Of a stretch of DNA of 64,000 bases, positions 59,556 through 64,000 are shown in pieces. A program made the position numbers and the translations under genes. The notes below the pieces were generated by a model. It was not told the origin of the DNA. It saw only the letters and a program-made list of their open reading frames with translations, and searched no databases. Each line of letters opens with the position of its first letter. Position 1 is the stretch's first letter. Source of the stretch: Actinoplanes philippinensis (GTDB lineage: Bacteria > Actinomycetota > Actinomycetes > Mycobacteriales > Micromonosporaceae); contig NZ_FONV01000004.1 in the NCBI RefSeq assembly GCF_900113015.1, forward strand, positions 434,001 to 498,000, in the 5' to 3' direction.

Positions 59556-59984
59556 TCAGCCGGCGATCTGGGCGTCGGTCACCGTGCCGGACTCGTCGAT
59601 CCAGGCGCGGATGGTGTGGCCGCCGAACATCTCGTCGTCGTCGAAGTAGACCTCGACGTCGCCGTCGCTGCCCGCGGTGACGCAGCCGAGAGTGAGGCGG
59701 CGGGCGAACTCGGCGCCACTGACGACGGACTCGCCGTTCTCCCAGACCTCCACCTCGTCCGGTCCCTCCGGCGCGAAGACGTACGCCAGCTGGGTCGCGA
59801 CCCGCCGGGCGAAGTCGTCCAGGTCGCCGATGGTCGTGCTGACCCGCTGGGCGACCGCGAGCGCCGTCTCCGCGTCGTCGACGTCGAGGACGATCGCCAC
59901 CTCCCCGAGTCGCCCGGAGAAGTCGAACCCACCGTCGGCGCGCCGCAACTCACCGAGCGCCGTGTGCACCGTCGAGATCGCCAT
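59556..59984 (-). CDS. DUF2262-like protein
   Basis: A 142-residue acidic protein. The C-terminal block VEVYFDDDEMFGGHTIRAWIDESGTVTDAQIAG, read in pieces (YFDDDEMFGGH, then TDAQIAG), matches the end of DUF2262, where DDxDLFxGHxI and a closing AxIAG are conserved. The function is unknown. The ATG at 59984 is supported by family length. The 217 bp between it and the MFS start at 60202 hold a possible -10, TAGGGT (about 60126-60131). Confidence 0.65.
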   Translation of the reverse strand: MAISTVHTALGELRRADGGFDFSGRLGEVAIVLDVDDAETALAVAQRVSTTIGDLDDFARRVATQLAYVFAPEGPDEVEVWENGESVVSGAEFARRLTLGCVTAGSDGDVEVYFDDDEMFGGHTIRAWIDESGTVTDAQIAG

Positions 59985-60201
59985 GAGCCTCGCTCCCGTC
60001 CGTCTCGGATCCTCCTCCGCCGCAGCGCCCGCTGCTCGTCCTGCCGGCGCGACGACCACCGTCGACACGAACAGAACCAGACCCGCCACGCCGATTCCAC
60101 CCTCCACCTGATCCGCCGTGTCGGTTAGGGTGGTGTCGCGAGTTGACGTCCCAGTCCGGCCTGTCTGGCGGCTCGCGGTGTGATGCCGCTGGAGTTCCGC
60201 T

Positions 60202-61485
60202 GTGCGTACGGGTCGTGTGTTCTTTCGTCGTGTCGTTCCGTCTGCCTCCGCGTGGTCGCGGTATCGGCGGGCGCTGTCTCTGGGCCGCCGGTTCTTCGCC
60301 GGCGCGGCGGTGGCCCGTCTGGGTGTGGCGATGTCCGGGCCGGCGGTGTTCTGGGCGGTCCAGGGCTCGTCCGGGTCGTTCGGGCGGGCCGGCGCCGCCA
60401 CCGGCGTGTTCGCCGTCGCGGAGGCGCTGGCCGGGCCGCAGATCGGCCGCCTGGTCGACCGGTGGGGCCAGCGCCGGGTGATGCCGGTGGTGACGGCGGT
60501 GTTCGCCGTCGCGGCGCTGCTGCTGATCGTGGCGTGCGGCCGGCCGGGGCCGGCCTGGTCGCTGATCGTGCCGGCGGCGGCGGTGGGCGCGAGTGTGCCG
60601 GCCGTGGGCGCGCTGTCGGCGGCCCGCTGGCGGCACGTCGCCACGGCCCGGGGCGGCGACGACGTGTCCGGGCTGCCGGCGGCGGCGCTGTCGCTGGAGG
60701 GCGCCGTCAACGACGCGGTGTTCCTGGCCGGCCCGGTCCTGGTGACGACGGTGAGCACCGTCCTGGCACCGTGGGCCGGCCTGGCGGTGGCGGGGTCGCT
60801 GGTGGTCACCGGGATGGTCGTGCTGCTGTCCGACACCGGGTCCGCGCCGTCGCCGGGCGGCGGATCGCGGGGGCTGCTGGTGGATCGTCGGCTGCTGAAC
60901 CGCCGTTTCGCCGGCCTCGTCGCCGCGAACCTGGCGCTCGGTTTCTTCTTCGGCGGCATCGGGGTGGCGATCACCGCCTTCGCGTTCGCGCACCGGGCCG
61001 AGGCGCTGTCGGGCCTGATCACCGCGGTCGCCGGCGGGGTGAGCCTGGTCGCGGGCCTGGTCTACGGCGCGGTGGCCCCGGCACGTCCGGCGCGGGTGAT
61101 GCTGGCCGCCGGCGGGATTCTCACGGTGGGTTGTGCGGCGTTGTCGTTCGCGCCGGGTGTCGCGGTGATGTTCGCCGGCTGCGCGCTCGTCGGTGGCTGT
61201 GTGGCGCTGGTGCTGATCCCCGGCGCGATCCTGTTGCAGCGGGCCGCCGCGCCGGAGGTCTACACCCAGGCGATGACGTGGATCAACTCGGCGAGCGCGC
61301 TCGGCATCGCGGTCGCGGCGCCGCTGACCGGGGTGGTGGCCGAGCATCACGGCTGGGCGGCCGGTTTCCTGGCGCTGGCCGCTCTGACGGCGACGCTGCC
61401 GGTCACGGTCGCGGCGCTGGGCCGTGCCGGGCGGCGATCGCGGCGGCCCGCCGGCGCACGGCGGCGCGCGACGCCGGTGGGGTGA
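60202..61485 (+). CDS. MFS transporter
   Basis: A 427-residue permease with about 12 helices; loop 2-3 reads GRLVDRWGQRRVMP, a clear MFS motif A, and a large hydrophilic stretch follows helix 6 (SDTGSAPSPGGGSRG). It looks like an efflux-type MFS protein. The GTG at 60202 is chosen; residues upstream are not membrane-like. The first 30 residues are basic and may be an extra cytoplasmic segment. The substrate is unknown. Confidence 0.8.
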   Translation: MRTGRVFFRRVVPSASAWSRYRRALSLGRRFFAGAAVARLGVAMSGPAVFWAVQGSSGSFGRAGAATGVFAVAEALAGPQIGRLVDRWGQRRVMPVVTAVFAVAALLLIVACGRPGPAWSLIVPAAAVGASVPAVGALSAARWRHVATARGGDDVSGLPAAALSLEGAVNDAVFLAGPVLVTTVSTVLAPWAGLAVAGSLVVTGMVVLLSDTGSAPSPGGGSRGLLVDRRLLNRRFAGLVAANLALGFFFGGIGVAITAFAFAHRAEALSGLITAVAGGVSLVAGLVYGAVAPARPARVMLAAGGILTVGCAALSFAPGVAVMFAGCALVGGCVALVLIPGAILLQRAAAPEVYTQAMTWINSASALGIAVAAPLTGVVAEHHGWAAGFLALAALTATLPVTVAALGRAGRRSRRPAGARRRATPVG

Positions 61486-61583
61486 GGGCGTCCGCGCCGG
61501 CGCCGGGCTGCCACACGGCGACTGACCCGCCCGCCGCTCCTGCCGGGGTGGCCCGGCACGAGCGGCGTCGATACGTTTCCCTG

Positions 61584-62060
61584 ATGTTCAACCACGAGCC
61601 GGACGACTACATCTGTCCGTTCTGCCGCCTCGTCGCGGGCCTCGACGACGTGCGCAGGATCAACGACCCGCGAGATGTGGTACGCCGTACCCAGCTCGCC
61701 ACCGCGTTCGTCTCCCCGCGCTGGTGGCCCCGCAATCACGGGCACGTGCTGGTGGTGCCGAACGCGCACCACGAGAACATCTACGACCTGCCGCCGGCGT
61801 ACGGGCACGCCGTCCACGATCTGGCGCGGGAGGTCGCGATCGGGATCCGCAGCACGTACGGCTGTGCCGGCACGTCGGTGCGCCAGCACAACGAGCCGGC
61901 CGGCAACCAGGACGTCTGGCATTATCACGTGCACGTCTATCCACGGTATTCCGGCGATGATCTGTACCGGTCACAGGCGTTGAGTGATTTGCCGTCCGTC
62001 GAGGAGCGTCTCGTCTATTCGGATCGCCTGCGTGCCTTTTTCGCGGGGCAGGAGGCGTAG
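61584..62060 (+). CDS. HIT-domain protein
   Basis: A 158-residue histidine-triad protein. NEPAGNQDVWHYHVHVYP contains the HxHxH catalytic triad, preceded by HGHVLVVPNAHHENIYDLP. An N-terminal CPFC pair may bind zinc, as in many HIT proteins. These enzymes hydrolyse or transfer nucleotide-linked phosphates. The ATG at 61584 is chosen because the CPFC segment follows. It is the only gene between the MFS and the convergent DUF4241 gene. Confidence 0.93.
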   Translation: MFNHEPDDYICPFCRLVAGLDDVRRINDPRDVVRRTQLATAFVSPRWWPRNHGHVLVVPNAHHENIYDLPPAYGHAVHDLAREVAIGIRSTYGCAGTSVRQHNEPAGNQDVWHYHVHVYPRYSGDDLYRSQALSDLPSVEERLVYSDRLRAFFAGQEA

Positions 62061-62069
62061 CCCGTACCG

Positions 62070-62708
62070 CTAAAGGGACGGAATCACCAGGAAATCGGTG
62101 ACGAATCCGCAGACCGTCCCGTCGGCGGCGAAGCCGACGAACGTCGGATAGACCCCGTCGCCCCAGCCGGCGGTGACGGTGATGACGTTCGCGCCGGTGA
62201 CCTGGTCGACGACGCCGTCGACCGGTGCCGGGCCGGGCGGGATCCGCGCCGGGACGAAGACCTCGTCGAGCTGGTCGAAATCCCAGTCGGCCAGCGCGGC
62301 GACGGCGGACAGGTCGGCGAGCGTGCCGACCCCGGCGTCGACCGGATAGCCGAAATAGCCGTCGGCGTCGAGGACACCGACGTCCTGACCCTCGTTCAGG
62401 GCCATTTCCCAACGCACCACAGGCTGATCACTGACGGTCAGAGCCAATGCGGCGGTACGGTGGTCGGGCGCCGCGTCCGCCCGGCTGATCACGGCCACCC
62501 AGGCGGTCAGCGGATAGGCGCCCGGCGCCACGGTGACGGTGAACGCCTCGGCGCCGCCCGCCGACGTGAGCGGATCACAGGCGGTGATCTCCCCGGTCGG
62601 CGCGACGACGGTGCCCACCGGCCGGCGCTCGACGACGTAGGCGATGCCGTCGGCCTCGAACCGCGCTCCCTCGGTCAGGATCGCGTCGAGATCAGGCGAA
62701 TACGGCAC
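62070..62708 (-). CDS. DUF4241 protein
   Basis: A 212-residue protein. VVRWEMALNEGQDVGVLDADGYFGYPVDAGVGTLAD and WGDGVYPTFVGFAADGTVCGFVTDFLV are the two defining blocks (given here as VRWEMALNEGQD, GYPVDAGVGT and CGFVTDFLV). The GTG at 62708 has GGAGGA three bases upstream and is preferred to ATG 62729. The family is of unknown function and common in actinomycetes. Confidence 0.87.
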   Translation of the reverse strand: MPYSPDLDAILTEGARFEADGIAYVVERRPVGTVVAPTGEITACDPLTSAGGAEAFTVTVAPGAYPLTAWVAVISRADAAPDHRTAALALTVSDQPVVRWEMALNEGQDVGVLDADGYFGYPVDAGVGTLADLSAVAALADWDFDQLDEVFVPARIPPGPAPVDGVVDQVTGANVITVTAGWGDGVYPTFVGFAADGTVCGFVTDFLVIPSL

Positions 62709-62854
62709 ACGTCCTCCAGCCCTCGGCAACCCCGCCGAAGATCATTCTTCCACGTCATGGGCCCGCTGGCCGCCGGCGGAGAAGCTCCCCGAGGGACCCC
62801 CGCCGCCGGGTCCGCGGGCCCGGGCCGGTGTCCGCCGCGCGACGTGGACCCGGC

Positions 62855-63211
62855 CTACGGCTCGCCCGCCCGCGCCGGGCTCTCCCGGCTCAGATAGCGG
62901 ACCGGCTTGCCGAGCGACTCCGCATAGGCGATCTCCCGCCGGGTCGACTCCCCCAGGTAGCCGCCCGGATCCACGATGTACACCTCGTCCGCCATGCGGA
63001 TCTTCTGGAAGTGCACGGCGCCGAGCCGCTCCTTCAGCTCCGAGCTGTCGGCCGCCCAGTCGTGGCCCGGCAGGTCGGGAAGCCGGAACATCCCGAGGCT
63101 GATCACGACGGACCCCTCCATCGTGAGCCGCTGGTTGACCTCGGCGAACGCGGCCTCGAACCGGGTCGAGCCACAGAGCGTGACAACCTTGGCGTCCTCC
63201 ATGGGGTTCAT
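62855..63211 (-). CDS. Nucleoside 2-deoxyribosyltransferase-like protein (DUF4406 type)
   Basis: A 118-residue protein. KVVTLCGSTRFEAAFAE opens the fold with the phosphate loop GSTRF, and the acidic block MADEVYIVDPGGYLGEST followed by REIAYAESLGKPV matches the nucleoside deoxyribosyltransferase-like fold. Members recycle nucleosides or serve in phage/defence contexts. The catalytic Glu is probably in EIAYAESLGK. The ATG at 63211 is supported by the family start. It is only 13 bp downstream of the neighbouring gene's stop on the same strand. Confidence 0.82.
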   Translation of the reverse strand: MNPMEDAKVVTLCGSTRFEAAFAEVNQRLTMEGSVVISLGMFRLPDLPGHDWAADSSELKERLGAVHFQKIRMADEVYIVDPGGYLGESTRREIAYAESLGKPVRYLSRESPARAGEP

Positions 63212-63224
63212 GATGGCCGCGTCC

Positions 63225-64000
63225 TCACGGAGCCGCGAGGGCCTGGCGCAGCCGCCGGGCCTGTTTCACCGTCTGCGAGGCGCCGGGGCCGGCGGCCAGT
63301 TCGGCCAGGCCGGGCACCTCGCCGGTCGCGCTGATCCGGACGGCGCAGTCCGCGGCGAGCAGCAGGACGCCGCTGAGCTTGCGGGGGCGTTTCGGCAGGG
63401 CCAGCAGCGCCGGGAGCGCCGCCCGCAGCACCTCCCACACCGGGCGGTACGCACCCGCGGCCGCCACCTCGGTCAGCACGGGCACGATGTCGGCCATCTC
63501 GTCGTGCCACGTGCTCCACCGGCCGATCTGCTCGCCGCACCACTGCGGGTCCAGTTCGCCGCGCGCGTCGGCCTGCAGCAGCGCGTCGACCACGGCGGGC
63601 CGGTGTGCCCGGCCGGTGGCGACGATCGCGCAGGCGAGCACCATGCTGAGCCGCCGGCCGGCCGGCCCGTCCGCCTCGATCAGCAACGGCAGGTCGGCCA
63701 GGTAGTCATCGAGGTGGACGGAATGGTCCAACGGGTTGGTCAGCTGGTCGGCGAGATACTCGCGGAACACCGGGACGACCGCCACCCACTCCGGCAGCGA
63801 GGCGCGCACGAAGTCGGTCCCGGAGTGCCAGGTGGCGTCCAGCGTCTGGTCCAGGTGCCGGAACTCCGGGGTGAACCCCAACCGAAGGGCAGGCAGCGCG
63901 GTACGGGACCCGCCGTCCCGCCCCGCGTGCAGGCCGCCGGTGGCCAGCCAGGAGGCGAGCCGGTCCCCGTCCGGGGTGCCCAGTCCGGCAGCCGCGGCAG
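63225..64000 (-). CDS. DUF6493/DUF7824-type protein, C-terminal part (5' end outside window)
   Basis: The frame stays open from 63225 to the window edge, giving about 257 residues of a larger protein. LPLLIEADGPAGRRLSMVLACAIV, VDALLQADARGELDP and AYRPVWEVLRAALPALLALP match the helical repeats of large actinobacterial DUF6493/DUF7824 proteins of unknown function. A TTG at 63881 is not taken as the start because coding sense continues upstream. Confidence 0.7.
   Translation of the reverse strand, partial: AAAAGLGTPDGDRLASWLATGGLHAGRDGGSRTALPALRLGFTPEFRHLDQTLDATWHSGTDFVRASLPEWVAVVPVFREYLADQLTNPLDHSVHLDDYLADLPLLIEADGPAGRRLSMVLACAIVATGRAHRPAVVDALLQADARGELDPQWCGEQIGRWSTWHDEMADIVPVLTEVAAAGAYRPVWEVLRAALPALLALPKRPRKLSGVLLLAADCAVRISATGEVPGLAELAAGPGASQTVKQARRLRQALAAP

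Noticed and set aside
1..64000. tRNA or rRNA genes, insertion sequences or prophage
   Set aside because: No tRNA-like cloverleaf, rRNA, transposase, integrase or flanking att-like repeats were recognised on either strand.

Overview
The window looks like chromosomal DNA from a high-GC actinomycete, most likely a Micromonosporaceae member such as an Actinoplanes relative. The evidence is very high third-position GC, frequent GTG starts, short or absent leaders, a SigE-family sigma factor, DUF6891, DUF6412 and DUF2332 proteins, a second YidC, a GH19 chitinase with tandem chitin-binding modules, and a rifamycin phosphotransferase preceded by a rifamycin-associated element. This is inference from gene content; no rRNA or tRNA gene is present to confirm it.

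Layout. 1-5.9 kb: end of a thymidine kinase gene, an SDR/HxlR divergent pair, a double GNAT, an acyltransferase-SRPBCC pair with a 63-bp tandem duplication at its 3' end, and a sigma factor with a repeat-rich membrane partner. 5.9-15 kb: MFS/DeoR pair, a decayed SDR tail, DUF6891, nitroreductase, orphan PIN protein, VOC protein, MFS, DUF1877, DUF2332, and a kinase/NUDIX pair sharing a palindromic ribosome-binding site. 14.8-22.8 kb: a ZTP/ZMP riboswitch ahead of a phosphoesterase, a TetR-controlled DHA2 exporter with twin operators, an APH-like kinase, SUFU, a site-2 protease, and a YidC2-DUF6412-TM2 group. 22.8-30.2 kb: secreted chitinase, FAD monooxygenase, a 1082-residue AfsR/SARP-type regulator divergent from a DUF998 membrane protein with three 11-bp-spaced heptads between them, and a GDPD. 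30.2-38.4 kb: rph with its RAE, an unknown 393-residue protein, a Gly-Tyr-Gln repeat membrane protein, a PH/SHOCT protein, FKBP, a short SRPBCC protein, a lipoprotein, and a MerR/F420-reductase pair. 38.4-47.7 kb: a three-gene chain with a large LuxR-type ATPase regulator, a 0.77-kb gene-poor stretch with a possible decayed gene, a methyltransferase, a TPR-GGDEF protein, and an unusual chain of a 42-residue repeat peptide, an MFS transporter and a TPR protein. 47.7-64 kb: WYL regulator/epoxide hydrolase, DUF402, DUF1152, REC-GAF, VOC, APH, S9 peptidase, MmyB-type regulator/reductase, MFS, HIT, DUF4241, a deoxyribosyltransferase-like protein and the end of a DUF6493-type gene.

Most of the window is regulator-plus-enzyme or regulator-plus-exporter pairs typical of the arms of actinomycete chromosomes. 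No phage, insertion sequence, CRISPR array or large biosynthetic cluster is visible. The items most worth following are the peptide-MFS-TPR chain at 45.4-47.6 kb, which could be an undescribed peptide export, signalling or RiPP-like locus, and the ZTP riboswitch with a readable translational ON-switch in front of a calcineurin-type phosphoesterase at 14.8 kb. Also notable are the RAE of rph, the SARP heptads and the shared bidirectional Shine-Dalgarno palindrome.
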